A stretch of 64,000 nt of DNA from Rhodobacterales bacterium (GCA_021155205.1 JAJNPS010000033.1:1-64000), one strand, 5' to 3'. Numbered from the stretch's first letter, positions 51,128-59,879 are shown. The notes: generated by a model from the letters alone, not told the origin. Numbers and translations: made by a program.

Positions 51128-51862
51128 TCAGTCCTGGGGGTTGCTGTCGTCACCCTTGCGCCGATACCCCATCGCCACGACAAACTTTTCCGAACTGTCG
51201 GCACGGCTGGCCGGTGGCTTGACGTTGGCCACCTTGGCAAAGTTGCGTTTCAAAAGGGCCTGAAGCTGGTTTTCAGCGCCCCCCGCCAGCACCTTGGCGA
51301 CAAAGGTGCCCCCCTCCTCCAGCACGTCGAAGGCGAAATAGGCCGCCGCCTCGCAGAGCGCGATGATGCGCAAGTGGTCGGTGCCCTTGTGGCCGGATGC
51401 GGCGGCGGCCATGTCGCTCATCACCACATCGGCGGGGCCACCCAGCCAGGCCTTGACCTTGGCGTCGGCGTCATTCTCCAGGAAATCCAGCTGGTGCAGT
51501 TCGACCCCGGCAATGGGGTCCACCTCCTGCAGGTCGATGCCGATGATGCGGCCCTGCGGCTTGCCCTTGCGTTCCCCCAGCGCGTTGATGCGGGGCACCG
51601 CGACCTGGCACCAGCCGCCGGGGGCGCAGCCAAGGTCCACGACCCGCGCACCGGGGGTCAGAAAGCCGTACCTGTCGTCCAGTTCCAGGATCTTGAAGGC
51701 CGCGCGCCCGCGAAATCCTTCCTTGCGCGCCTTGATCACGTAAGGGTCGTTCAACTGCCGTTCCAGCCACAGCGTCGAGGACAGCTTGCGCCCCTTGGCG
51801 GTCTTGACCCGGACCCGCAGTTCACGCGCGCCGCGCCCCGACCCGGTGGGTTTTTCTGTCAT
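51128..51862 (-). CDS. rlmE: 23S rRNA (uridine-2'-O) methyltransferase RlmE (FtsJ)
   Basis: 244 residues. K-D-K-E tetrad: Lys57 (RAAFKILE), Asp in DVVMSDMAAAASGHKGTDH, Lys in GTFVAKVLAGG and Glu in SSEKFVVAMGYR; SAM motif VVDLGCAPGGWCQVA. Methylates U2552 of 23S rRNA during ribosome assembly. Overlaps the upstream ppx/gppA-type gene (ATGA). A basic N-terminal extension of about 40 residues is usual in this order. Confidence 0.95.
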   Translation of the reverse strand: MTEKPTGSGRGARELRVRVKTAKGRKLSSTLWLERQLNDPYVIKARKEGFRGRAAFKILELDDRYGFLTPGARVVDLGCAPGGWCQVAVPRINALGERKGKPQGRIIGIDLQEVDPIAGVELHQLDFLENDADAKVKAWLGGPADVVMSDMAAAASGHKGTDHLRIIALCEAAAYFAFDVLEEGGTFVAKVLAGGAENQLQALLKRNFAKVANVKPPASRADSSEKFVVAMGYRRKGDDSNPQD

Positions 51863-52998
51863 GCGAAAGGTCCGTCCTCAAGAACGCCATGCGCGCTCAT
51901 CTGGGCGTATAGCAGGCCTTCACGCAGACCGCGATCCGCCACGGACAGCCGGTCCGTGGGCCAGATGCGCATCAGCGTCTGCAGGATCGCAGCACCCGAC
52001 ATGATCAGGGAATGGCGGTCGCGCCCGATGCGCGGATCGGTCCGGCGGCCTTCGGGGCCAAGCGCCAGATAGTCGCGGATGACAAAGTCGATCTGGTTCG
52101 ACGTCATCACCAGCCCGTCGACCTTGTTGCGGTCATACCGGCGCAGACCCAGAAACGACGCGGCCACCGTCGTCACGGTGCCCGAGGTGCCGATGATCTG
52201 GAACCCCTCTTTCGGGTGTTCGGCGTTATAAGGCGAGAAGTTTGCCAGGTTCTCCTCAAAGAACCAGCTCATCAGCGCAAAGCGGGCGGCATCGTCCTGC
52301 ACGTCGCCGAACTGGTCCTTCAGCGTGGCCACCCCCAGCGGCACCGAAATCCAGTCGACGACCCGCGCCGCCGGGCCATCACCCTGCGCATCGAACCCCA
52401 GATGCAGGTTCATGATCGACCTTGGACGTTCCTCTGCTGGCACCGCAGAGAGGTCGATCCACACAAGTTCGGTCGACCCGCCGCCGATGTCGACGACCAG
52501 CAACTGTTCGGTCCGCGGGCTGACCAGCGGCGCGCAGGATATGACGGCCAGCCGCGCTTCTTCCTCTGGCTCGATAATCTCCAGGCCCATGCCGGTTTCG
52601 CGCCGGACCTGCCGGATGAAGTCGCGCGCATTGCGGGCGCGCCTGCACGCCTCGGTCGCCACCAGCCGCTTGTGCGTGACGCCGTGCTTTTCCAGCTTGC
52701 GCTGACAGATGCGCAGCGCCTGCACCGCGCGTTCCATCGACGCGCGGCCCAGCCGTCCCGAAGCCTCAAGCCCCAGGCCAAGCTGCACGGATTTGGAAAA
52801 GCTGTCGATCACGGTGAACTGACTGCCCTTGGGTTCGGCAATCAGCATCCGGCAACTGTTGGTTCCAAGGTCCAACGCCGCATAAAGCGCTGGCCCGCTG
52901 GTCTGGGAGGCAGATGACGCATCCGCACGAGAAGCCGCAGGCAGGGCCTCTATCGCTGCAAGGTTTGCGCCCGCCTCCTGGGGACGCACGGGCGTCAT
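51859..52998 (-). CDS. Ppx/GppA-family phosphatase
   Basis: 379 residues. ASKHA fold: YAALDLGTNSCRMLIAEP for phosphate 1, VVDIGGGSTELVWIDLS for phosphate 2, and GTSGTVTTVAASFLGL for the adenosine-type loop. These enzymes degrade polyphosphate or pppGpp. Start at 52998 is supported by GGAGGG 8 bases upstream, rejecting a long upstream extension. Operon with rlmE, a common pairing in alphaproteobacteria. Confidence 0.92.
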   Translation of the reverse strand: MTPVRPQEAGANLAAIEALPAASRADASSASQTSGPALYAALDLGTNSCRMLIAEPKGSQFTVIDSFSKSVQLGLGLEASGRLGRASMERAVQALRICQRKLEKHGVTHKRLVATEACRRARNARDFIRQVRRETGMGLEIIEPEEEARLAVISCAPLVSPRTEQLLVVDIGGGSTELVWIDLSAVPAEERPRSIMNLHLGFDAQGDGPAARVVDWISVPLGVATLKDQFGDVQDDAARFALMSWFFEENLANFSPYNAEHPKEGFQIIGTSGTVTTVAASFLGLRRYDRNKVDGLVMTSNQIDFVIRDYLALGPEGRRTDPRIGRDRHSLIMSGAAILQTLMRIWPTDRLSVADRGLREGLLYAQMSAHGVLEDGPFA

Positions 52999-53195
52999 GT
53001 CACGCCCTCCATCTGTGGTTGGTTCCAAGGTAGTCCCGCCCCCGGAAATCTGCAAGCGTGCAATCGCGCCGCGTCCGGCTCCGCCCCGCAACGCATGAAG
53101 GTCATGATGAATTTTCATGCAGCCGCGACTTGCGCCCCGCAGCGTCTTGCGCCAGCAACAGGGTTCCGGGAAAGGGTCGCTGGCGCGCGCAACTG

Positions 53196-53233
53196 TGTCG
53201 AAATCCGACATGGAGTGTCGGTCGCCGACCCCT
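53196..53233. promoter_or_regulatory. two inverted repeats before the methyl-transfer genes
   Basis: TGTCG, AAATC, CGACA at 53196-53210 and GTCGG, TCG, CCGAC at about 53217-53229, 35-70 bases before the first gene of the set. Adjacent TCGG/CCGA palindromes may be a regulator site; no riboswitch fold was recognised. Confidence 0.35.
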
Positions 53234-53267
53234 ACAAGCAGTCCCAGCAGCAAAGGGAATCGCGCAG

Positions 53268-53576
53268 ATGGTTGAGGTCACGGTGGTCTACTGGCGCGAC
53301 ATCCCCGCCCAGGTCATCGTCGGCAAGGGCCGCGCGGCGTCCAAGGTCCAGTTGCCCGAGCGGTTCGAACAGGCGATCGACCGATGCGCGATGAAGGTCG
53401 GCGCGCGCGATACCGACAGCTACCTCGCCGAATGGCGCAAGGGTGCGCCCTACGCCGTCGAGGGGGATGCCGCAACCGTTGCTGCATCCGAGGCGGCCCG
53501 GCTGGAGGCCGACTACGACACGTCCCGCATCAAGGCGCTGATCGATGCCGACGGCTGGGCCGGGGCTGCCGGCTGA
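53268..53576 (+). CDS. virulence-factor-family protein (corrinoid-methyltransfer associated)
   Basis: 102 residues. TVVYWRDIPAQVIVGKGRAA, KVQLPERFEQAIDRCAMKVG and TDSYLAEWRKG match the small family annotated virulence factor in alphaproteobacteria. The name is historic; in Rhodobacterales the gene sits with folate and corrinoid methyl-transfer enzymes, as here. AAGGGA lies about 12 bases before the ATG. Molecular role unknown. Confidence 0.75.
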   Translation: MVEVTVVYWRDIPAQVIVGKGRAASKVQLPERFEQAIDRCAMKVGARDTDSYLAEWRKGAPYAVEGDAATVAASEAARLEADYDTSRIKALIDADGWAGAAG

Positions 53577-53601
53577 AACGACGGGATCAAGGGGTCACAT
53601 C

Positions 53602-54534
53602 ATGGCATTGTTCAATCTACGCCGCACTGCGGCCACCGCCTCGGCCCCACAGCAGATCGAGGCGTTCCTGCGCGGCTTTTCCATCGAGGTGATGCCCCGC
53701 ACGGCAGAAAAGGTGCCGTCCTTCCGCGCCATACTGCCACAAGGCACCCGCGTCTATATTGCCCATATCGAGGGCACGCCGATCGCGGACATGGTCGCCA
53801 CCGCCCGCCGCCTGCACAGCGAGGGGTACGAGGTCATGCCGCATTTCCCCGCCCGCATCATCCCCGACAAGGCGACGCTGGCGGACTGGATCGCGCGCTA
53901 TCGGGGCGAGGCGGACGTCAAGCAGGCGCTGCTGCTGGGCGGAGGCGTCAACACGCCTGCCGGCGATTTCGACAGTTCCATGCAGATGATCGAGACCGGC
54001 CTTTTCGACGGATTCAACCGGCTGCATGTGGCCGGCCACCCCGAAGGAAACCGCGACATCGACAAGGACGGCGGCGATGCCATCGTGCTGCAGGCGCTGA
54101 AATGGAAGCAGGCGTTTGCCGACCGCTCCGATGCCGACATGGCGATTGCAACGCAGTTCTGCTTTGATGCGGCACCCGTGATCGCCTGGGCCGACCGGCT
54201 GGCCGCCGAGGGCATCCGGCTGCCGATCCATATCGGCGTCGCGGGGCCTGCGAAACTCCAGACCCTGATCAAGTTCGCCATCGCCTGCGGTGTAGGCCCG
54301 TCCTTGCGCGTGCTGCAAAAGCGCGCGATGGACGTGACCAAGCTGCTGTTGCCCTATGAGCCTACGGATGTCGTCGCGGCACTGGCCGCGCACAAGGCGG
54401 CCAACCCCGGCTTCGGCATCGAACAGGTCCATTTCTTTCCCCTTGGCGGCATCACCACCAATGCCGCCTGGGTCACTGAAAACGGCGGCGCCGCGGGCGT
54501 TCCTGCCGACGCATCCAAAGGACAAACCCCATGA
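53602..54534 (+). CDS. methylenetetrahydrofolate reductase-like (MetF family) protein
   Basis: 310 residues. TIM-barrel features of MTHFR: FSIEVMPRTAEKVPSF at strand 1, EGYEVMPHFPARIIPDKATL, LLLGGGVNTPAGDFDSSMQM, and FCFDAAPVIAWADRL with IHIGVAGPAK. It interconverts methylene- and methyl-THF using flavin. Unlike housekeeping MetF it diverges in the Asp/Glu flavin contacts, and it pairs with a MeTr gene (ATGA overlap), so it probably oxidises methyl-THF formed from C1 catabolism. Confidence 0.82.
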   Translation: MALFNLRRTAATASAPQQIEAFLRGFSIEVMPRTAEKVPSFRAILPQGTRVYIAHIEGTPIADMVATARRLHSEGYEVMPHFPARIIPDKATLADWIARYRGEADVKQALLLGGGVNTPAGDFDSSMQMIETGLFDGFNRLHVAGHPEGNRDIDKDGGDAIVLQALKWKQAFADRSDADMAIATQFCFDAAPVIAWADRLAAEGIRLPIHIGVAGPAKLQTLIKFAIACGVGPSLRVLQKRAMDVTKLLLPYEPTDVVAALAAHKAANPGFGIEQVHFFPLGGITTNAAWVTENGGAAGVPADASKGQTP

Positions 54535-55511
54535 CGCGGACCGTGATCGAATCCAGAACCAAGACCGTCGTCATCGGTTTTGACGAACCCTTTTGCGTCA
54601 TCGGCGAGCGGATCAACCCCACCGGGCGCAAGAAACTGGCGGCCGAGCTTGAGCAGGACAATTTCGAGACGGTGATCCGCGACGCCCTGGAACAGGTCGC
54701 CTGTGGCGCCACGGTCCTCGATGTGAACTCGGGTGCTGTGTTCACCAACAAGATGGCGATTGATCCTCGGTATGCCGACAACAACTTTGTCGAACCGCCG
54801 CTGATGCGCCAACTGATCGAGATCGTGCAGGCGACGGTCGATGTGCCCCTTTGTATCGACAGTTCGGTCCCGGGCGCGCTGGAGGCCGGCCTGAAGATGT
54901 GCGAGGGACGGCCGCTGTTGAACTCCGTCACGGGCGAGGAGGAACGGCTGGAACTCGTGCTGCCGCTGGTCAAGAAATACAACGTGCCGGTGGTGGCAAT
55001 TTCCAATGACGACACCGGCATCAGCCAGGATCCGGACGTGCGCTTTGCCGTGGCCAAGAAGATCGTCCAGCGCGCCGCCGATTTCGGCATCCCGGCGCAT
55101 GACATCGTCGTCGATCCGCTGGTCATGCCCATCGGCGCGATGGCGACCGCAGGCCATCAGGTCTTTACGCTGGTCCGTCGCCTGCGCGAGGAACTGGGCG
55201 TGAACACCACCTGCGGCGCCTCGAACATCAGTTTCGGCCTGCCGCACCGCCACGGCATCAACGGGGCCTTCCTGCCGATGGCGATTGGTGCCGGCATGAC
55301 TTCGGCCATCATGAACCCGGTCCGCCAGCAGGAAATGGAAGCCATCCGCGCCGCCAACTTCCTGAACAACCAGGACCCCAATGGCGGCGAGTGGATCCGG
55401 TTTGCCAAGGTGCTTGAGGCGGTCGAGGGCGGCATGACCTTTGCCGAAGCCAGCGCTGCGGCAAGCCAGGCCACATCGGGCCGTCGTGGCGGACGTCGCG
55501 CGCGGGGCTAA
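54531..55511 (+). CDS. methyltetrahydrofolate:corrinoid methyltransferase (MeTr-like, pterin-binding)
   Basis: 326 residues. DHPS/MeTr pterin-binding barrel: FCVIGERINPTGRKKLAAEL at the start, VLDVNSGAVFTNKMAI, CIDSSVPGALEAGLK, LNSVTGEEERLELVLPLVKK and CGASNISFGLPHRHGINGAF. It moves the methyl group between folate and a cobalamin protein. No corrinoid protein or MttB-type enzyme is in this window; the set is cut off by a MITE inserted at its stop codon (CTAA). Confidence 0.88.
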   Translation: MTRTVIESRTKTVVIGFDEPFCVIGERINPTGRKKLAAELEQDNFETVIRDALEQVACGATVLDVNSGAVFTNKMAIDPRYADNNFVEPPLMRQLIEIVQATVDVPLCIDSSVPGALEAGLKMCEGRPLLNSVTGEEERLELVLPLVKKYNVPVVAISNDDTGISQDPDVRFAVAKKIVQRAADFGIPAHDIVVDPLVMPIGAMATAGHQVFTLVRRLREELGVNTTCGASNISFGLPHRHGINGAFLPMAIGAGMTSAIMNPVRQQEMEAIRAANFLNNQDPNGGEWIRFAKVLEAVEGGMTFAEASAAASQATSGRRGGRRARG

Positions 55512-55610
55512 AGCCTGTCCGACAAAAGTGGACCCCGGTTTTGTCGAAAGACAGGCGACCAGCAAGAAACCGAGAGGATGGCCGACGCTTCTGACTGCGC
55601 CGGACAGACT
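55512..55610. repeat. 99-bp MITE-like dispersed repeat, copy B
   Basis: AGCCTGTCCGACAAAAGTGG to CCGGACAGACT, about 87% identical to copy A at 33419-33517 with no gaps. Flanked by CTAA on the left and CTAG on the right, both fitting YTAR target duplications. The left flank contains the TAA of the MeTr gene and the right flank the TAG of the convergent ccmG, so the element lies exactly between two stop codons. CCTGTCCGACAAAA can pair with TTTTGTCG...GACAGG to make a large hairpin that may also end transcription from both sides. Confidence 0.75.
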
Positions 55611-56156
55611 CTAGGGCGCCGCGGCGGCCAGGGCTGCCTGCAATGCCGGCACGAAGCGGCGCTCATAGTCGGTGCCGACCAGCGGCCCGATGAACTTGAA
55701 CGCCACCGTCCCGTCGCCCCGGATGATGAATGTCTCGGGCGGCGCGGTCACGCCCCATTCCACCCGGTTGCGCCCCTGCGGATCCGTCGCCAGCGCAAAG
55801 TAGGGATTTCCCAGTTCGGCCAGATAGGCCAGCGCGTTGGCATCCCTGTCCATCATGTTGATGCCCGCGATGCGCACCCCCTCGGCCGCCATCTTCAAAA
55901 GCACCGGATGTTCGGCGCGGCAGGGCGGGCACCAGCTGGCCCAGAAGTTCACGACCGTCACCTGACCCGACCGCAGATCGGCGTCGGTCAACAGCGGAAC
56001 ATCGCCAAGCGCCGTCAAAGGCACAACCGGGGCGGGCCGGTCGATGAACACCGACGGCAACTGGCCGGGATTGGCGCGAAAGAGTCCGGGCAGGAAAATT
56101 CCACCCACAAGTGCCAGAAACACCAGCGGCGGCAGAAACAACAGCCATCTAGACAT
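55611..56156 (-). CDS. ccmG: cytochrome c biogenesis thioredoxin CcmG/DsbE
   Basis: 181 residues. One N-terminal membrane anchor (LLFLPPLVFLALVGGIFLPG), then a thioredoxin domain with the redox pair WASWCPPCRAEHPVLL and the cis-Pro loop GVTAPPETFII. It reduces apocytochrome c on the periplasmic side. Overlaps the ccmD end by 8 bases. Its TAG stop is in the CTAG at the edge of the MITE. Confidence 0.93.
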   Translation of the reverse strand: MSRWLLFLPPLVFLALVGGIFLPGLFRANPGQLPSVFIDRPAPVVPLTALGDVPLLTDADLRSGQVTVVNFWASWCPPCRAEHPVLLKMAAEGVRIAGINMMDRDANALAYLAELGNPYFALATDPQGRNRVEWGVTAPPETFIIRGDGTVAFKFIGPLVGTDYERRFVPALQAALAAAAP

Positions 56157-56310
56157 CGGTCTTGCCCATCCTTGCCTCAACCTCGGCCAACGCGCGCCGC
56201 ACGCGCGCGCCCTGCCACAGCGACACCATGACCAGGACCACAAGGACCGTGATCGCAAGTCCGTAAGACCACAGCACAGCGCCTGCATATTTCCCAAGTT
56301 CGGGCATCAT
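56149..56310 (-). CDS. ccmD: heme exporter protein CcmD
   Basis: 53 residues, one membrane helix: GKYAGAVLWSYGLAITVLVV, then a basic/acidic tail ARVRRALAEVEARM. Small CcmD proteins stabilise CcmE release from CcmABC. It lies in the right frame between ccmC (ATGA overlap) and ccmG (8-base overlap). Confidence 0.88.
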   Translation of the reverse strand: MMPELGKYAGAVLWSYGLAITVLVVLVMVSLWQGARVRRALAEVEARMGKTDV

Positions 56311-57035
56311 GCGCGGGCCTCGCGCGACATCAGGGCGTGCAGCCGCCGCATCCGGATTTCGGTACGCGTGCGCAACAGGACCAGCGTCAGGAACAACAGG
56401 ATGAACCCCGCGATACTGATCACCAGCGGCACCCAGAACACATCTGAAATGTTTTCTTGCTTGTCGAGCGACAGCGTCGCGCCCTGATGCAGCCCCTGGT
56501 TCCAGAAATTGGCCGCATAGCGGCTGAGGACCGCAAAGACCGACCCCACCATGCACAGCACCGCCGTCAGGTCGGCAGCCGTATCGGGATCCTCGATCGC
56601 CGCCCAAAGCGCGATATAGCCAAGGTAGAACAGCGTCAGGATCAGAAAAGCCGTCAGCCGCGGGTCCCAGGCCCACCATGTCCCCCACATCGGCTGGCCC
56701 CAGAGCGCGCCCGTCACCAGTGCCACCACGGTAAAGGCAAGACCGACCGGGGCTGCCGCCTTGGCCGCCAATGCGCTGACGTGATGCCGCCGGACCAGCC
56801 AGACCAGCGATGCCGCCAGCATCATGATCCAGGCGTTGACCGCCATCATCGCGGCGGGAACATGCAGATAGATGATCTTGACGGTCGATCCCTGGCGGAA
56901 ATCGTCGGGCGTGAAAAAGAACCCCCAGACAAGGCCGACGAGCAGCAAGACGGCGGTCAGCACCGCCAGACCCGGCAGCACTTTGGCCGTGGTCTGCATG
57001 AACCGTTTCGGGTTGGCATATTCCCAGATCGACAT
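56307..57035 (-). CDS. ccmC: heme exporter/handling protein CcmC
   Basis: 242 residues, six helices. The tryptophan-rich heme motif is GTWWAWDPRLT with nearby conserved His residues (YLHVPAAMM and NQGLHQGATLS). It passes heme to CcmE. Follows ccmB by 58 bases. Confidence 0.95.
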   Translation of the reverse strand: MSIWEYANPKRFMQTTAKVLPGLAVLTAVLLLVGLVWGFFFTPDDFRQGSTVKIIYLHVPAAMMAVNAWIMMLAASLVWLVRRHHVSALAAKAAAPVGLAFTVVALVTGALWGQPMWGTWWAWDPRLTAFLILTLFYLGYIALWAAIEDPDTAADLTAVLCMVGSVFAVLSRYAANFWNQGLHQGATLSLDKQENISDVFWVPLVISIAGFILLFLTLVLLRTRTEIRMRRLHALMSREARA

Positions 57036-57093
57036 GTGGCAGGCTTTACGTCCTCTTGATCAGGGGCTCAAGTCACTATCATGTCGCGGGGGG

Positions 57094-57750
57094 CTAGCGC
57101 AGATTGGCGCGCAGGCCGGCGGCGGCGGCAAAGGGCAGGATTGCCCAGACCCCGGCGGTGATGGCCGCCGTCAGGGCCAGCGGCGTGGCACTGTCCATGC
57201 CCAGCCCCGCGCGCCGCACCACCTCGGCCCCGAAGATCAGCGTCGGCACATACATCGGCAAGACCAGAAGGCTGAGCAGCAGCCCGCCGCGTTTCACCCC
57301 CACCACCAGCGCGGCCCCGAAAGCACCAATGATGCTGAGCGCGGGCGTGCCAAGCAGCAGCGACAGCACCAGTGCGCCATAGGCCTGCGGGGCCAGGTTC
57401 ATCAACACGCCCAGGACCGGCGCGATCAGCGTCAGCGGCAGGCCCGTCACCAGCCAGTGCGCCAGCGCCTTGACCGCCACAACCGCTTCCAGCGGGATGG
57501 GTGCGGTGGCAAGCAGGTCCAGCGAGCCATCCTCGTAGTCCAGCGCAAACATCCGGTCGAGGCTGAGCAGGCACGAAAGCAGCGCCCCGACCCACAGGAT
57601 GCCGGGCGCGATTCTTGCCAGTGTCGCGCCGTCGGGACCGACCCCAAGCGGCACCAGAACGGCCACCATGAGAAAAAACGCCAGACCAAGGCCGAAGCCG
57701 CCCCCGGCGCGGAATGCCAGCCGCAGGTCGCGGACCAGAAGGGCGATCAT
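57094..57750 (-). CDS. ccmB: heme ABC exporter permease CcmB
   Basis: 218 residues, about six helices; SLDRMFALDYEDGSLDLLAT is the conserved cytosolic loop of CcmB and GTPALSIIGAFGAAL a late helix. Membrane partner of CcmA. The start overlaps the ccmA stop (ATGA). Confidence 0.95.
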   Translation of the reverse strand: MIALLVRDLRLAFRAGGGFGLGLAFFLMVAVLVPLGVGPDGATLARIAPGILWVGALLSCLLSLDRMFALDYEDGSLDLLATAPIPLEAVVAVKALAHWLVTGLPLTLIAPVLGVLMNLAPQAYGALVLSLLLGTPALSIIGAFGAALVVGVKRGGLLLSLLVLPMYVPTLIFGAEVVRRAGLGMDSATPLALTAAITAGVWAILPFAAAAGLRANLR

Positions 57751-58373
57751 GCAAAGGCCTCGTCAAAACCATCGCGCCGGGCCGAGGCGGCGCCACTGAC
57801 CTGATGGGGTACAAGGTCCAGCACCGCAGCCTCGTCCAGGCCAAGGTCGATATGGCTGGCGATCACCGCGACACCGCCCCGCGCCAGATGCCCCCGCACC
57901 ACCGCCACGAACAGCGCGACCGAAGCCGCATCCAGCGACACCGTGGGTTCGTCCAGCGCCCAGATCGGGCGGCCCGTCACCAACAGCCGCGCAAGACCCA
58001 GCCGTCGCTTTTGCCCCGCCGACAGATGCGCCGCGCGCCGGTCGCGCAAGGGGCCAAGCTGCATCGCCGCCAGCGCCGCGTCGATGTCCCCGCCCCCATG
58101 CACCGCCGCCCAGAAGGTCAGGTTCTCGGCGACGGTCAGCATCGCCTTGATGCCATCGGCGTGGCCTGCATAGGTCAGACTTTCGGGCGCCATCGACACC
58201 CGCCCCGCGACCGCTGGCTGCAGCCCCGCCAGTGTACGCAGCAGCGTCGTCTTGCCGATGCCGTTCGGGCCCCGCAGGACCAGCGCCTGCCCCGCCACCA
58301 GACGAAAACTGATGCCGCGCAGGATCACCGCCCCGCCTCGCGCCACATCCAGATCGCTGACCACCAGTTCCAT
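57747..58373 (-). CDS. ccmA: heme ABC exporter ATPase CcmA
   Basis: 208 residues. Walker A LRGPNGIGKTTLLRTLAGL, signature LSAGQKRRLGLARLL, Walker B IWALDEPTVSLD. It energises release of holo-CcmE. First gene of ccmABCDG; ccmE, ccmF and ccmH must lie elsewhere. Start at 58373; a much longer upstream frame is antisense to the aldo/keto reductase and is rejected. Confidence 0.94.
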   Translation of the reverse strand: MELVVSDLDVARGGAVILRGISFRLVAGQALVLRGPNGIGKTTLLRTLAGLQPAVAGRVSMAPESLTYAGHADGIKAMLTVAENLTFWAAVHGGGDIDAALAAMQLGPLRDRRAAHLSAGQKRRLGLARLLVTGRPIWALDEPTVSLDAASVALFVAVVRGHLARGGVAVIASHIDLGLDEAAVLDLVPHQVSGAASARRDGFDEAFA

Positions 58374-58484
58374 GACGCCCAGCCCTAGCCGAACCGAGGC
58401 AAAGCGAAAAGGGGCTGCCGTTTGCCCTGCCCTCTGGTTCCCGCCCTGATCGCCCGTTATCTTGACCGCAACCCGGAGGATTTC

Positions 58485-59474
58485 ATGCTGGCATCGCACC
58501 CCTTTGGCCGCACCGGCCGCAACACGACCCGCATCGGTTTCGGCGCCTGGGCGATCGGCGGCACCTGGGGCGAAGTCACGCATGAGGACGCCAAGGCGAC
58601 GCTGCACGCGGCGCTGGATGCGGGCATGACCTTCATCGACACGGCGGATGTCTATGGCGACGGGCGTTCCGAACGCATCATCGCCGAGGTTCTGTCCGAA
58701 CGCCCCGGCGCGCACCCCTTTGTCGCAACCAAGGCCGGGCGGCGGTTGTCGCCCCATATTCCGGCGGGCTATACGCGCGGCAATCTTGAAGCCTTCATCG
58801 ACCGCTCGCTGACCAACCTGGCGATGGAGCGGCTGGATCTTGTGCAACTGCATTGCCCGCCGACCGCCGTCTACACCGATCAGGGCGTGTTCGATGCGCT
58901 GGACGCGATCAAGGCCACCGGCAAGATCGCCGATTATGGCGTGTCGGTGGAAACCATCGAGGAAGCGCACGCGGCCCTGCGCCAGCCCGGCGTGGTCTCG
59001 GTGCAGATCATCTACAACATCTTCCGTCCGCGCCCGGCCGAAACCTTTCTGACCGAGGCGCGCGCGCGCAACGTCGCCGTGATCGCGCGGGTGCCGCTGG
59101 CATCCGGCCTGTTGACCGGCAAGATGCGGCCCGACAGCACCTTTGCCGCCGACGATCACCGCGCTTTCAACCGCAACGGTGAAGCGTTCGACAAGGGCGA
59201 GACCTTTTCCGGCGTGCCCTATGACGTGGCGCTGCAGGCGGTCGAGGAACTGCGCCCGCTGGTGCCGCAAGGGGCTACCATGGCGGCGTTCGCGCTGCGG
59301 TGGATCCTGATGCAGGAGGCGATCAGCGTGGTCATTCCGGGCGCCAAGACCCCCGATCAGGCGCGGGCCAATGTGGCCGCCGACGCCCTGCCGCCACTGC
59401 CCCCGAAGGTGATGGAGGCCGCCGCCGACATCTATTTCCGCCGGATATCCCGGCATGTGCATCATCTTTGGTGA
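58485..59474 (+). CDS. aldo/keto reductase
   Basis: 329 residues. Catalytic tetrad visible: Asp/Tyr in FIDTADVYGDGRSE, Lys in VATKAGRR and His in LVQLHCPP; the cofactor end reads SVVIPGAKTPDQARAN. NADPH-dependent reduction of an aldehyde or ketone. GGAGG precedes the ATG at 58485. The C-terminal IYFRRISRHVHHLW is unusual in being His-rich. Confidence 0.9.
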   Translation: MLASHPFGRTGRNTTRIGFGAWAIGGTWGEVTHEDAKATLHAALDAGMTFIDTADVYGDGRSERIIAEVLSERPGAHPFVATKAGRRLSPHIPAGYTRGNLEAFIDRSLTNLAMERLDLVQLHCPPTAVYTDQGVFDALDAIKATGKIADYGVSVETIEEAHAALRQPGVVSVQIIYNIFRPRPAETFLTEARARNVAVIARVPLASGLLTGKMRPDSTFAADDHRAFNRNGEAFDKGETFSGVPYDVALQAVEELRPLVPQGATMAAFALRWILMQEAISVVIPGAKTPDQARANVAADALPPLPPKVMEAAADIYFRRISRHVHHLW

Positions 59475-59521
59475 AAAAATCCTGTGAAGGATTCTTGGAA
59501 AATTTCTTGGCACAGGAATTT
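59475..59521. terminator. bidirectional hairpin between convergent genes
   Basis: AAAAATCCTGTG near 59478 and CACAGGAATTTT near 59510 pair over 11-12 bases around an A/T-rich loop with a smaller internal stem. T-runs on both sides suit termination in both directions. Confidence 0.5.
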
Positions 59522-59524
59522 TGG

Positions 59525-59878
59525 CTAGACCGGGATCAGCGCCACGGCAATCCGCCGCCCTTCGCTCAGCAGCACATTGTAGGTCCGGCAGGCGGCGGGC
59601 GAGGACATCACCTCGATCCCGATGCCGGATTCTTCCAGCGCGGACCGGAACGGCAGCGGCGCGTGGCCGATCTCGGCCCCCATGCCCAGAAGCAGCACAT
59701 CGATCCGGCCCACCAGCGACAGGGGGCCTGCGGTGTCGTCAAACCCGCCCCACAGTCCCGCACCCCATGGCGTGATCAGGCAAGGTCCCCGCAGCACATG
59801 GCCGCCAACCCGAAAGAACCCCGGCCCGTAGCCTTCGATCGGTTTGGCGGTGCCGTAGCTGATCTCGGTCAGGCGCAT
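59525..59878 (-). CDS. Mth938-like domain (DUF498) protein
   Basis: 117 residues. GYGPGFFRVGGHVLRGPCLI, RIDVLLLGMGAEIGHAPLPF and IEVMSSPAACRTYNVLLSEG match the Mth938/NDUFAF3-type fold. Its start is one base past the secF stop, so it belongs to the yajC-secDF operon, a usual position in Rhodobacterales. Function in bacteria unknown. Confidence 0.87.
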   Translation of the reverse strand: MRLTEISYGTAKPIEGYGPGFFRVGGHVLRGPCLITPWGAGLWGGFDDTAGPLSLVGRIDVLLLGMGAEIGHAPLPFRSALEESGIGIEVMSSPAACRTYNVLLSEGRRIAVALIPV

Positions 59879-59879
59879 G

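Noticed and set aside
53037..53267. Cobalamin or SAM riboswitch before the methyl-transfer genes
   Set aside because: No B12-box-like or SAM-riboswitch-like core was recognisable; only short inverted repeats are seen.
57747..59513. 588-codon minus-strand frame suggesting a fused CcmA
   Set aside because: Only the last 208 codons are CcmA; the rest is antisense to the aldo/keto reductase. An ATG at 58373 gives the normal length.
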